A stretch of 64,000 bases of DNA, taken from positions 62,001 through 126,000 of the forward strand of contig JBMOQX010000011.1 of the NCBI GenBank assembly GCA_049322755.1. Reading direction: 5' to 3'. Below the pieces are notes generated by a model. That model searched no databases, was not told the DNA's origin, and saw only the letters and a list, made by a program, of their open reading frames with translations. Numbering within the stretch: position 1 is the first letter of the stretch; each line of letters starts with the position of its first letter. A program made the position numbers and the translations under genes. Below, piece by piece: positions 9,590 through 17,555 of the stretch. The stretch is from DATIUV01 sp049322755. Its GTDB lineage: Bacteria; Pseudomonadota; Gammaproteobacteria; Burkholderiales; UBA6910.

Positions 9590-10342
9590 ATGGATTACCG
9601 CGCGATCGCGGCTTCGCTGCAGGAGTCGCTGCACCTCCGCCAGCCGCCGGTGGCGGTGTGCCTGACCGACAGCGTGCCCGAGGGCGTGCCCATGCACGGG
9701 GGCCGGGCGCCGGCGGGCTGCGTGTTCTGGCAGGAGGCGGCGCGGGGCGCGTTCGCCACGGCCGCCGCCGACCATGAGCTCTGCGCCGTGGGCGTCTACA
9801 CCCACAACCTGGGACAGCCGTCGGCCGCCTACGCCGGCGAGCTCGCGAGCGTGCTCAAGGTCATGGCGGGCATGGAGTACGTGCGCGAGGAGGACGTCGC
9901 GCGCATTCCGGTGATGAAGCGGCAGGTGAGCCACGTGGTCTACGCGCCTCTGGCGGAAACGCCGCTGCCGCCGGACGCCGTGCTGGTGTTCGCCGATTCG
10001 CGCCAGGCGCTGGTGCTGACGGAAGCGATCCAGCAGGTGGAGCCGGCGGTGCCGCCGGCGCTGGGCCGGCCGGCGTGCGCGGTGGTGCCGCAGGCGGTGA
10101 ACAGCGGCCGCGCGGCGCTGTCGCTGGGCTGCTGCGGCGCCCGCGCCTACCTGGACGTGTTCGGCGACGACGTCGGCCTGTGGGCGCTGCCGGGGCCCAC
10201 GATCGACCAGTATGCGCAGCGGGTGGCCGTGCTGGCCCGCGCCAACGACACCCTGGGGCGGTTCCATCGCCTGCGCCGGGCGGACGTGGAGGCCGGCGCC
10301 CGGCCCACCTACGCCGAGTCGCTGGCGCGCCTGCAGCGCTGA
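9590..10342 (+). CDS. DUF169 family protein (COG2043)
   Basis: A 250-residue protein of the DUF169 family, found in bacteria and archaea without a settled function. The start at 9590 has AAAGG 9 nt upstream; an in-frame ATG at 9581 touches that site directly and is less likely. Conserved-looking segments are PPVAVCLTD, a Cys in AGCVFWQEA, HELCAVGVYTHNLG and the SLGCCGARAYL segment with two adjacent Cys. No signal peptide or membrane segment is seen, so it should be cytoplasmic. It lies 44 nt after zur and 15 nt before the DAHP synthase gene, so it is probably co-transcribed with both. Cysteines and histidines make metal or cofactor binding conceivable, but nothing proves it. Confidence 0.8.
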   Translation: MDYRAIAASLQESLHLRQPPVAVCLTDSVPEGVPMHGGRAPAGCVFWQEAARGAFATAAADHELCAVGVYTHNLGQPSAAYAGELASVLKVMAGMEYVREEDVARIPVMKRQVSHVVYAPLAETPLPPDAVLVFADSRQALVLTEAIQQVEPAVPPALGRPACAVVPQAVNSGRAALSLGCCGARAYLDVFGDDVGLWALPGPTIDQYAQRVAVLARANDTLGRFHRLRRADVEAGARPTYAESLARLQR

Positions 10343-10357
10343 ACCGGGAGGCTTGCC

Positions 10358-11419
10358 ATGATCATCGTCATGGGACGCGACGCCGCCGACGCCCAGGTCG
10401 ACGCGGTGGTGCGCAAGATCAAGGCGGCCGGACTGGACGTCAACATCTCCCGCGGCACCGAGCGCACCGTGATCGGCGCGGTGGGCGACGAGCGCAGGCT
10501 CACCGAGGCGATGTTCGAGACCCTGCCCGGGGTGGAGCAGGCGATCCACGTGCTCAAGCCCTACAAGATCGTCGCCCGCGAGTGGCACCAGCAGGACACC
10601 GTGATCTCGGTGCGCGGGGTTCCCGTCGGCGGCCCGGCGCTGCAGGTGATCGGCGGGCCGTGCTCGGTGGAAACGCCCGAGCAGATGCGCCTCGCCGCCG
10701 AGGGCGTGGCGGCTGCCGGCTGCCGGCTCATGCGCGGCGGCGCCTTCAAGCCCCGCACCAGCCCGTACGCGTTCCAGGGGCTGGGCGTGGGCGGACTGAA
10801 GATGCTGCGCGAGGCGGCCGACGCGCTCGGCCTGCCCATCGTCACCGAGCTGATGGACGTGCGCATGCTGGACACCTTCGCCGAATACGACGTCGACGTG
10901 ATCCAGATCGGCACCCGCAACATGCAGAACTTCGACCTGCTGAAGGAAGTGGGCCGGGTCAAGAAGCCGGTGATCCTCAAGCGCGGCATGTCGGCGACGG
11001 TCAGCGAGTGGCTGATGGCGGCCGAGTACATCGCCGCCGGCGGCAACCACGACATCATCTTCTGCGAGCGCGGCATCCGCACCTTCGAGACCGCCTACCG
11101 CAACGTCATGGACGTGACCGCGATCCCGGTGCTGAAGAAGGAAACCCACCTGCCGGTGATCGTCGATCCCAGCCACGCCGGCGGCAAGGCGTGGCTGGTG
11201 CCGGCGCTGGCGCGGGCGGCGGTGGCGGCCGGCGCCGACGGCCTGCTGGTGGAGTCCCATCCCAACCCCTGCGAGGCCTGGTGCGACGCCGACCAGGCGC
11301 TGACGCCGATGGAGCTCAGGGAATTGACGGTCTCGCTCGACGCGATCGCGCGGACGCTGGGGCGGCGGGTGCTCGAGACCGAGGCCGACCGCCGTGCCGA
11401 CCAGGTGGTGGCGGTCTAG
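10358..11419 (+). CDS. aroF: 3-deoxy-7-phosphoheptulonate (DAHP) synthase, type I-beta with FL domain
   Basis: A 353-residue enzyme condensing phosphoenolpyruvate and erythrose 4-phosphate, the first step of aromatic biosynthesis. Residues 1-75 form a ferredoxin-like regulatory domain (MIIVMGRDA to LKPYKIVAREW), as in Thermotoga-type enzymes, followed by the barrel with GGPCSVE, RGGAFKPRTSPYAFQG, IQIGTRNMQN and VDPSHAGGK. These enzymes need a divalent metal bound by a Cys, His, Glu and Asp set. The unusual point is location: it sits between DUF169 and zinc-uptake genes downstream of zur. A Zur-controlled spare form of a metal-dependent enzyme would fit, but that is inference. Confidence 0.93.
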   Translation: MIIVMGRDAADAQVDAVVRKIKAAGLDVNISRGTERTVIGAVGDERRLTEAMFETLPGVEQAIHVLKPYKIVAREWHQQDTVISVRGVPVGGPALQVIGGPCSVETPEQMRLAAEGVAAAGCRLMRGGAFKPRTSPYAFQGLGVGGLKMLREAADALGLPIVTELMDVRMLDTFAEYDVDVIQIGTRNMQNFDLLKEVGRVKKPVILKRGMSATVSEWLMAAEYIAAGGNHDIIFCERGIRTFETAYRNVMDVTAIPVLKKETHLPVIVDPSHAGGKAWLVPALARAAVAAGADGLLVESHPNPCEAWCDADQALTPMELRELTVSLDAIARTLGRRVLETEADRRADQVVAV

Positions 11420-11429
11420 CCGGGGTCCG

Positions 11430-11750
11430 ATGCAGCGCCGCGCCTTCTCCGTCGCGACCCGGATCGCCGCCCTGGCGCTGCTGGCGCTGGGCCTGGCGTG
11501 GGCGCCGGTCGCCACGACGGCGCACGCCGTCGAGCACTTCACGGCGCAGCCCGCGCCGGAGGGCGCGCCGGCACCCGACGGTCCCTGCGCCGATTGCCTG
11601 GCACTGGCGGCGCTGGGCTACGCCGACGCGGCCAAAGCCGCCGGCGCGCCGGCGCCTGCTGCGGCGCCGGGCGCGACACCGCTCACCGTCTCCGCCCCCG
11701 ATCTTGCCTTAACGCCCGCGTTCCGCGAGCGCGCCCCGCCCCGCGCCTGA
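11430..11750 (+). CDS. Small secreted CxxC protein, DUF2946-like
   Basis: The protein has 106 residues, with a basic start (MQRRAF) and a hydrophobic segment (about 11-30) that looks like a signal peptide or anchor. A single GPCADC motif (Cys53, Cys56) is followed by Ala-rich sequence and a RERAPPRA end. This layout matches the small proteins at 1080 and 14218: an exported start, a Cys motif in the middle, and a Pro-ending tail. It begins 10 nt after the DAHP synthase stop and precedes the zinc-linked ABC pair. It occupies the place of the His-rich DUF2796 protein in the Pseudomonas PA4063-PA4066 operon, but is not obviously the same family. A metal-binding role is inferred. Confidence 0.5.
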   Translation: MQRRAFSVATRIAALALLALGLAWAPVATTAHAVEHFTAQPAPEGAPAPDGPCADCLALAALGYADAAKAAGAPAPAAAPGATPLTVSAPDLALTPAFRERAPPRA

Positions 11751-11781
11751 AAGGCAGCGCGCAGCCGCTGCGCGCACGGGT

Positions 11782-11799
11782 CCGGCCGCTATCGGCCGG
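11782..11799 (+). other. Intercistronic hairpin before the ABC pair
   Basis: A perfect 7-bp stem with 4-nt loop, CCGGCCG-CTAT-CGGCCGG, sits in the 113-nt gap between the CxxC protein and the ABC ATPase gene. No T-run follows, so it is more likely an mRNA-stability or attenuation element than a terminator. Confidence 0.4.
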
Positions 11800-11863
11800 G
11801 GCGTCTCCAGCGCCGGGCGGCGATTCGCAGGTTCGCCGCTCCCGGCTCCTCGACCGGAAAAGC

Positions 11864-12502
11864 ATGTTCGACATCGAAGGTCTTGCCCACCGCTACGGCG
11901 ATCGCGAAGTGCTGCGGGTGCCGCAGTGGCGCGCCGCGCCCGGCGACCACTGGCTGCTGCTGGGCGATTCCGGCAGCGGCAAGACCACGCTGCTGCATGT
12001 GCTGGCCGGGATCCTGGCGCCCAGCGGCGGCGAAGTGCGCCTGGCGGGGCAGGTGCTGGGTGCGTTGAGAGGCAGCGCGCTGGATGCGTTTCGCGGCCGC
12101 CACATCGGGCTCGTGCCCCAGAAGCTGCACCTGGTGGCGAGCCTGACCGCGCTGGAGAACGTGCAGCTCGCGCAATACCTGGCGGGGCTGCCTGATGACC
12201 GCGCCCGCGCCGAGGAAGGGCTGGCGGCGCTGGGCATCGCGGCGCTCGCCCGGCGGCGGCCCGCCGAGCTGTCCCAGGGCCAGGCGCAGCGGGTGGCGAT
12301 CGCCCGCGCGGTGGTGAACCGGCCGCAGCTGCTGCTGGCCGACGAGCCCACCGCCAACCTGGACGACGGCCACTGCGAGCAGGTGGCCGAGCTGCTGGAA
12401 TCGCAGGCCGCCGCGTGCGGCGCGACGCTGGTGATTGCCACCCACGACCGGCGGCTGAAAGACCGCTTCTCCCGCACCTACCGGCTGGAGGCCGCCGCGT
12501 GA
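11864..12502 (+). CDS. ABC transporter ATPase, LolD/MacB-like, zinc-linked (PA4064 type)
   Basis: A 212-residue ATPase with Walker A (GDSGSGKTT), Q-loop (LVPQKLH), signature (LSQGQAQRV), Walker B (LLLADEPTAN) and H-loop (IATHD). The signature has Gln in the third place, as in several LolD-like proteins. Its stop overlaps the GTG start of the permease by 4 nt, so they form one complex. The trio ATPase, FtsX-type permease and DUF3299 is known from the Zur-controlled Pseudomonas aeruginosa PA4063-PA4066 operon and resembles the Vibrio Zrg zinc-uptake genes. The start at 11864 is the first Met that gives a normal N-terminus. Confidence 0.82.
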   Translation: MFDIEGLAHRYGDREVLRVPQWRAAPGDHWLLLGDSGSGKTTLLHVLAGILAPSGGEVRLAGQVLGALRGSALDAFRGRHIGLVPQKLHLVASLTALENVQLAQYLAGLPDDRARAEEGLAALGIAALARRRPAELSQGQAQRVAIARAVVNRPQLLLADEPTANLDDGHCEQVAELLESQAAACGATLVIATHDRRLKDRFSRTYRLEAAA

Positions 12503-13707
12503 ATCTGCTGCGCCTGTCCGCCGCCTACCTGCGGCTGCGCTGGCTGTTCTCGGCGCTCAACGTGCTGCTGCTGGCGCTGGGCATCGCCTCCATCACGGTG
12601 GTGGTGCTGGCCACGCACCAGATCGAGCGCCGCATGATGCGCGACGCCGAGGGTATCGACCTGGTGGTGGGCGCCAAGGGCAGCCCGCTGCAGCTGGTGC
12701 TCTCGGGCGTCTATCACGTCGACGTGCCGACCGGAAACATTCCGCTGGCGCAGGCGCGGGCGCTGGAGCGGCATCCGGCGGTGAAGAAGGCGCTGCCGCT
12801 GGCGCTGGGCGACAGCTTCCGCGGCTACCGCATCGTCGGCACCAGCCACGACTACATCGCCCACTATGGCGGCGAGGTGGCCGCGGGCGAGCTCTACATC
12901 GACCCGCTGGAGGCGGTGCTGGGCGCCGAGGTGGCGCGCGCCACCGGGCTCAAGGTCGGCGACACCTTCGCCGGCGTGCACGGCATCGCCGAGGCGGGCG
13001 ATGCGCACCACGAGCACCCCTACGACGTGGTGGGCGTGCTGAAGCCCACCGGCACGGTGCTGGACCGGCTGATCCTCACCATGGTGGAAAGCGTCTGGGA
13101 CGTGCACCCGCCCGCGGGCCCGCTGCCGGTGAAGCCCGACGGCACGCCGGACTGGGACGCCGGCAAGGAGCTGACCGCGCTGCTGATCCAGTACTCGAGC
13201 CCGCTGGCGGCGGCGATGTTCCCGCGCTACGTCAACGGCCAGGGGGCGCTGCAGGCGGCCTCGCCGGCGTTCGAGACCGCGCGTCTGTTCCGGATCCTGG
13301 GCGTCGGCGCCGACGTGCTGCGCGCGTTCGCCGCGGTGCTGATCGCCGCCGCGGCGCTGTCGGTGTTCATCGCGCTCTACGGCGCGCTGGAGGAGCGGCG
13401 CTACGACCTCGCCATCATGCGCACGCTGGGGGCGAGCCGCCGCCGGCTTTTCGGCCTGCTGCTGCTGGAGGGCATGCTCCTCACCGCGGCGGGCGGCCTG
13501 CTGGGCCTGGCGCTGGGCCACGTCGCCGCGGAATTCCTGGGAGCGTCGCTCGCCGCGGCGCGCCAGGTGGAGATCACCGGCTGGACATTCCTGCCCGCCG
13601 AGCTGTGGCTCGCGGCGCTGGCACCGGGCGTGGGCCTGCTGGCCGCGCTGCTGCCGGCGTGGCGGGCCTATCGCACCGACATCGCCAAGGTTCTTGCGGA
13701 GGGTTGA
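12499..13707 (+). CDS. FtsX/MacB-type ABC permease, zinc-linked (PA4065 type)
   Basis: A 402-residue inner-membrane protein with the MacB/FtsX layout: one N-terminal membrane segment (about 15-35), a large periplasmic domain (about 40-270) and three C-terminal membrane segments. The periplasmic part contains a His-rich patch (DAHHEHPYDVV) that could touch metal. The VGAKGSPLQLVLSGVYHVD segment is characteristic of this zinc-linked subfamily rather than of lipoprotein exporters. It starts with GTG overlapping the ATPase stop and is followed 2 nt later by the DUF3299 gene. Confidence 0.82.
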   Translation: MNLLRLSAAYLRLRWLFSALNVLLLALGIASITVVVLATHQIERRMMRDAEGIDLVVGAKGSPLQLVLSGVYHVDVPTGNIPLAQARALERHPAVKKALPLALGDSFRGYRIVGTSHDYIAHYGGEVAAGELYIDPLEAVLGAEVARATGLKVGDTFAGVHGIAEAGDAHHEHPYDVVGVLKPTGTVLDRLILTMVESVWDVHPPAGPLPVKPDGTPDWDAGKELTALLIQYSSPLAAAMFPRYVNGQGALQAASPAFETARLFRILGVGADVLRAFAAVLIAAAALSVFIALYGALEERRYDLAIMRTLGASRRRLFGLLLLEGMLLTAAGGLLGLALGHVAAEFLGASLAAARQVEITGWTFLPAELWLAALAPGVGLLAALLPAWRAYRTDIAKVLAEG

Positions 13708-13709
13708 CC

Positions 13710-14216
13710 ATGAGACTTGCTTCCCTGGCTCTGATGCTGTTCGCGGGCGCCGCCGGCGCCCAGATGCTGTCGCCGCCGATCGAGCTGCCCAAGGGCGACA
13801 TGATGGCGCCGCCGCTGCCGCAGCAGGCGCTGAACCAGAAACCGCTGCCGGAGATGGACGGCGTGGTGTCCTGGCGCACTCTCAAGCAGGTGGAGATGGT
13901 GAAGCTCAAGGACAAGTTCGTGCCCCAGTTCTCCGACGCCATCGTCGCGCTGGACCAGAAGGAAGTGACGCTGCGCGGGTTCATGCTGCCGCTCACCGCC
14001 GGCGAGCAGCAGACCCACTTCATCCTCGCCGCGCTGCCGCCCACCTGCGCGTTCTGCCTGCCCGGCGGGCCGGACTCCATTGTCGAGGTGAAGAGCAAGA
14101 CGCCGGTCCGTTACACCTTCGAGCCGGTGACGGTGACCGGCAGGTTTTCCCTGATCAAGGACGACCCCATGGGCCTGATGTACCGGCTCACCGACGCCCG
14201 GCCGGTCGCCAACTGA
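13710..14216 (+). CDS. DUF3299 periplasmic protein (PA4066 type)
   Basis: A 168-residue protein with a short signal peptide (MRLASLALMLFAGAAGAQ) and a DUF3299 domain. The conserved core runs from VSWRTLKQV through LDQKEVTLRGFMLPL to the PPTCAFCLPGG motif with Cys113 and Cys116, then the VTVTGRF strand. DUF3299 proteins accompany the zinc-linked ATPase/FtsX pair in Pseudomonas and Vibrio. The CxxC suggests metal or disulfide chemistry in the periplasm. It follows the permease by 2 nt and precedes the His-rich gene by 1 nt, so the four are translationally linked. Confidence 0.82.
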   Translation: MRLASLALMLFAGAAGAQMLSPPIELPKGDMMAPPLPQQALNQKPLPEMDGVVSWRTLKQVEMVKLKDKFVPQFSDAIVALDQKEVTLRGFMLPLTAGEQQTHFILAALPPTCAFCLPGGPDSIVEVKSKTPVRYTFEPVTVTGRFSLIKDDPMGLMYRLTDARPVAN

Positions 14217-14217
14217 C

Positions 14218-14643
14218 GTGAAGCCCCGCGCGCCGCTGTTTCTTCTGCTCTCGCTGCTGCTGGCCCTCGGGCCGGTGGGCACGTACGCGCATGCGCTCAG
14301 GCACCTGGGCGGGGCGGTCGTGGCGGCGGAAGCGGCGCACGGTGACCACGGCATCTCCCCGGACCGTGGGGACCGCGAGGCTGCGCACGGTCACACCCGT
14401 CATGGCGACGACGGCCACGGCCATGCCCATCATGGCGGCGGCCAAGCCTCCCACGACGGCGAGGCGTGCGAGCTGTTCGGCGCCCACGCGCCGCTGGGCT
14501 CGGCCGCGACGGTGGCGGGGCTGCCGTCCGCCGCGACCCACCGGCCGGCCGTGCCCGCAGGGGTGGATGCCGTCTCGCGGCCGCGCGAAACCCGCGTTCC
14601 CTACTACTCGACCGGACCGCCCGTTCCTCCCGTGACGATCTGA
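14218..14643 (+). CDS. His-rich secreted protein, DUF2946-like
   Basis: A 141-residue protein with an N-terminal hydrophobic signal or anchor (about 7-24) and a very His-rich stretch: ten His between residues 41 and 79, in HGH and HAHH clusters. One Cys (Cys84) and a tail ending STGPPVPPVTI complete it. The His stretch is a strong sign of zinc or copper binding. It starts with GTG one base after the DUF3299 stop, so it belongs to the same zinc-linked unit. Its layout resembles the two other small secreted proteins at 1080 and 11430. It may be a periplasmic metal buffer that feeds the permease or the downstream binding protein; that role is inferred. Confidence 0.6.
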   Translation: MKPRAPLFLLLSLLLALGPVGTYAHALRHLGGAVVAAEAAHGDHGISPDRGDREAAHGHTRHGDDGHGHAHHGGGQASHDGEACELFGAHAPLGSAATVAGLPSAATHRPAVPAGVDAVSRPRETRVPYYSTGPPVPPVTI

Positions 14644-14648
14644 TTCGC

Positions 14649-14667
14649 GGGCCGGCGCCGCCGGCCC
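14649..14667 (+). other. Intercistronic GC hairpin
   Basis: A perfect 8-bp stem with 3-nt loop, GGGCCGGC-GCC-GCCGGCCC, lies between the His-rich gene and the outer-membrane gene. It lacks a T-run and probably affects mRNA stability or transcript proportions. Confidence 0.45.
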
Positions 14668-14694
14668 TGGCATCCATTTCACGGGAGCGCGGCA

Positions 14695-16116
14695 ATGCAC
14701 AAGTTGAGCACAACCGCAGCGGCGGTGACGATGGCGTTCGGCCTCGTCCCGCCGGCACGGGCGCAGTCGAGCGCCGAGATCGGCGAAATCCGCGACCAGA
14801 TCCGCCAGATGAGGCAGGACTACGAGAGCCGCATCCGGGACCTGGAGCAGCGCCTGCAGGCCGCGGAAGCCAAGGCCGGCGCCGCCGAGCAGAAGGCGGC
14901 CAAGGCGGAGCAGGAAGCGGTCAAGGTGACCGCTCGGCAGCAGGCCGAGACGCGACGCAGCGGCGACAGCGCGTTCAACCCCGACGTCAGCCTGATCCTG
15001 CAGGGCCGCTACGCCGACCTGTCGCAGGACCCGGACAACTACTTCATCTCCGGCTTCATTCCCAGCGGCGGCGAGGTGGGGCCCGGCCCGCGCGGCTTCA
15101 GCCTGGTGGAGTCGGAGCTCAACATCTGGGCCAACGTGGATCCCTACTTCCGCGCCTCGTTCACGGCCGCATACACGCCCGAGAACGAGGTGGAGGTGGA
15201 GGAGGTGTACTTCCAGACGCTGGCGCTGCCCCAGGGCCTCACGCTCAAGGGCGGGCGCTTCTTCTCCGGCATCGGCTACCTCAACGAGCAGCACGAGCAC
15301 GCCTGGGACTTCATCGACGCGCCGCTGCCCTACCGCGCCTTCCTCGGCAAGCAGCTGGGCAGCGACGGCGTGCAGCTCAAGTGGATCGCGCCCACGCCGA
15401 TCTTCGTCGAACTGGGCGGCGAGCTGGCGCGCAGCGAGGAGTTCCCCGGTTCCGAGCGTAACAAGAACGGCGCCTCGCTCTGGACGGCGTTCGGGCGCAT
15501 CGGCGGCGACGTGGGCGCCAGCAACAGCTGGCGGCTGGGCCTGTCCTATGTGCGCACGTCGCCCCAGGACCGGCTGTACGAGGACGAGGATTCCACCGCC
15601 ACGCTGGTCAACAACGCCTTTACCGGCGAGAGCAAGCTGTGGATTGCCGACTTCGTCTGGAAGTGGGCCCCCGACGGCAACCCGGCGGAGCGCAACTTCA
15701 AGTTCCAGGCCGAGTACTTCACCCGGGACGAGAACGGCACCCTGACCTACGACGTCGACGGCGCGCCGGCGGGCACCGCCACCGGCGCCTACGATGCCGA
15801 CCAGTCGGGCTGGTACGCCCAGGCGGTGTACCAGTTCATGCCGCGCTGGCGCCTCGGCGCGCGCTACGACCGGCTCGACTCCGGCACCGTCAACAACGCC
15901 CTGGTGCAGAGCGGCGCGCTGACGGCGGCGGATTTCCCGATCCTCAGCCCGCACAACGCCAAGCTCTATTCGGCGATGGTGGACTGGTCGCCCACCGAGT
16001 TCAGCCGCATCCGCCTGCAGTACACGCGGGACGAGTCGCGGGCCGGCCTGGCCGACGACCAGATCTTCCTGCAGTACATCCTGAGCCTGGGCAGTCACGG
16101 CGCCCACAAGTTCTGA
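14695..16116 (+). CDS. Outer-membrane beta-barrel protein with N-terminal coiled coil, zinc-locus
   Basis: A 473-residue protein. A signal peptide (about 1-23) is followed by a coiled coil (about 26-82; repeated IRDLEQRLQAAEAKAGAAEQKAAKAE-type heptads) and a beta-strand-rich domain with alternating hydrophobic residues (about 100-470). The C-terminus is HGAHKF, ending in Phe as barrel proteins do. No TonB box or plug is present, so it is a porin-like protein. The coiled coil may anchor it to peptidoglycan, as in some porins. Barrel genes of this kind occur beside ZnuA-type genes and under Zur in other proteobacteria, so zinc passage across the outer membrane is a reasonable inference. Confidence 0.7.
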   Translation: MHKLSTTAAAVTMAFGLVPPARAQSSAEIGEIRDQIRQMRQDYESRIRDLEQRLQAAEAKAGAAEQKAAKAEQEAVKVTARQQAETRRSGDSAFNPDVSLILQGRYADLSQDPDNYFISGFIPSGGEVGPGPRGFSLVESELNIWANVDPYFRASFTAAYTPENEVEVEEVYFQTLALPQGLTLKGGRFFSGIGYLNEQHEHAWDFIDAPLPYRAFLGKQLGSDGVQLKWIAPTPIFVELGGELARSEEFPGSERNKNGASLWTAFGRIGGDVGASNSWRLGLSYVRTSPQDRLYEDEDSTATLVNNAFTGESKLWIADFVWKWAPDGNPAERNFKFQAEYFTRDENGTLTYDVDGAPAGTATGAYDADQSGWYAQAVYQFMPRWRLGARYDRLDSGTVNNALVQSGALTAADFPILSPHNAKLYSAMVDWSPTEFSRIRLQYTRDESRAGLADDQIFLQYILSLGSHGAHKF

Positions 16117-16123
16117 CCCGGCA

Positions 16124-16150
16124 GCGCGGGGCGGCTGCGCCGCCCCGCGC
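16124..16150 (+). other. Strong intercistronic hairpin before second znuA-like gene
   Basis: A perfect 12-bp stem with a TGC loop: left arm 16124-16135, right arm 16139-16150, almost all G/C, followed by TTT. It stands just upstream of the AAAGGAGAGG ribosome-binding site of the next gene. It resembles a leaky intrinsic terminator or an mRNA 3'-end stabiliser. Confidence 0.55.
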
Positions 16151-16168
16151 TTTCCAAAGGAGAGGCCG

Positions 16169-17089
16169 ATGAACCGAATGTTGCGAGATTTCTGGGCGGT
16201 GCTGCTGCTGACGCTGGCGGCGCCGGCGGCCCACGCCGCCCTCAGCGTGTTCGCCTGCGAGCCCGAATGGGGCGCGCTGGTGACCGAGCTCGCCGGCGAC
16301 AAGGCGCAGGTCTACACGGCCACCACGGCACGCCAGGACGTGCACCGCATCCAGGCGCGCCCCAGCCTGCTGGCGGCGTTCCGGCGCGCCGACCTGGCGG
16401 TGTGCACCGGCGCGGAGCTGGAGATCGGCTGGCTGCCGGTGCTGTTCGCCGAAGCCGGCAACAGCCGGGTGCAGCCGGGCAAGCCGGGATTCTTCGAGGC
16501 GTCTCGGCACGTCGCGCTGCGGGAAGTGCCGGCGTCGCTGGACCGCTCGCTGGGCGACCAGCACGCGGCCGGCAATCCCCACATCCAGCTCGACCCGCGC
16601 AACATCCTCGAGGTCGCCCGGCCGCTGGCGGCACGGCTCGCCGAGCTGGACCCCGGCAATGCCGATCACTACCGCGCGCGGCTCGCGCGGTTCGACGCCC
16701 GCTGGCGCGAGGCGATGGCGGGCTGGGTGCGGCGCGCGGCGCCGCTCAAGGGCGTGCCGGTGATCGTCCATCACCGCGGCTTTCTCTATCTCAACGCCTG
16801 GCTGGGGCTCAAGCAGGTGGGCGAGCTGGAACCCAAGCCCGGTATCGAGCCCACTGCCGCGCATCTGGCGCAGCTGCTGGAGCGGCAGCAGCGCGAGCCC
16901 GCGCGGGTGGTGATCCGCGCGCCCTACAACAGCGCCCAGGCTTCGGAGTGGTTCGCCCAGCGGGCGGGCATTCCCAAGGTGGTGCTGCCGTACACGGTGG
17001 GCGGCTCGGAGAAGGCGACCGATCTCACCTCCCTGTTCGACGACACCATCGACTTGCTGCTGGCCGCCGCCCAGGGCGCCCGCGGCTGA
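16169..17089 (+). CDS. Second ZnuA-like metal-binding periplasmic protein
   Basis: A 306-residue cluster A-I type binding protein with a signal peptide (about 1-24, cleaving after AAHA). Candidate ligands are His in RQDVHRIQARP, His in DQHAAGNPHIQLDP, His in VIVHHRGF and the acidic pair near GGSEKATD. Unlike the ZnuA at 8088 it has no His-rich loop, but it keeps the ZnuA hallmark VGGSEKATDLTSLFD ending. Its partner ATPase and permease lie 0.5-1.8 kb downstream on the same strand. A zinc substrate is favoured by the locus; manganese or iron cannot be excluded from sequence alone. Confidence 0.82.
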   Translation: MNRMLRDFWAVLLLTLAAPAAHAALSVFACEPEWGALVTELAGDKAQVYTATTARQDVHRIQARPSLLAAFRRADLAVCTGAELEIGWLPVLFAEAGNSRVQPGKPGFFEASRHVALREVPASLDRSLGDQHAAGNPHIQLDPRNILEVARPLAARLAELDPGNADHYRARLARFDARWREAMAGWVRRAAPLKGVPVIVHHRGFLYLNAWLGLKQVGELEPKPGIEPTAAHLAQLLERQQREPARVVIRAPYNSAQASEWFAQRAGIPKVVLPYTVGGSEKATDLTSLFDDTIDLLLAAAQGARG

Positions 17090-17106
17090 AACCGAAGGAG
17101 ACCGTC

Positions 17107-17535
17107 ATGAACAAGACGAGCAACATCCTGGCAGGCATCGCGCTGGCGTGGCTTTGCGCCGGTCCGGCGCTGGCCGACAGGAAGGCCGAGCTGAAGGAGG
17201 AGATCGACGAGCATCAGACCATGGCCGCGGCCCATCGGGGCGCGGCGGCGTGCCTGCAGGCCGGCAAGCCGCCCGAGGACTGCGCCAAGGCCATGGAGGC
17301 CGAGTGCAAGGGCGTCGCGGCCGGACCCCGCTGCGGGATGCGCCTAGCCAGGGAGGGGCGGGAGGATCGGGCGGCGCACCAGGAGAGGCACGCGAGGATG
17401 GCGGCGGCCCACGACGCCGCGGCGAAGTGCCTGGCCGGCGGCAAGGCCCCGGAAGCCTGCGAGAAGCGGCTGCGCGCCGATTGCCGCGGCCTGTCCGTCA
17501 ACCGCCACTGCGGCTTGAGGGGCCACCACCACTGA
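17107..17535 (+). CDS. Periplasmic protein with duplicated four-Cys unit, unknown family
   Basis: A 142-residue protein with a clear signal peptide (1-23, ending GPALA). The mature part is an internal duplication: residues 36-79 and 95-138 align without gaps at an offset of 59. Matching positions include His36/His95, Met39/Met98, His43/His102, Cys49/Cys108, Cys59/Cys118, Cys67/Cys126 and Cys76/Cys135. Each unit therefore has the spacing C-x9-C-x7-C-x8-C preceded by HxxMAAAH. The protein ends GHHH. I do not recognise the family. It lies 17 nt after the binding-protein gene and 20 nt before the ATPase gene, so it is part of the zinc-type ABC operon. Metal binding or a redox role in delivery is inferred. 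Confidence 0.75.
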   Translation: MNKTSNILAGIALAWLCAGPALADRKAELKEEIDEHQTMAAAHRGAAACLQAGKPPEDCAKAMEAECKGVAAGPRCGMRLAREGREDRAAHQERHARMAAAHDAAAKCLAGGKAPEACEKRLRADCRGLSVNRHCGLRGHHH

Positions 17536-17555
17536 GCGGCGTCAACGTGATCGCA

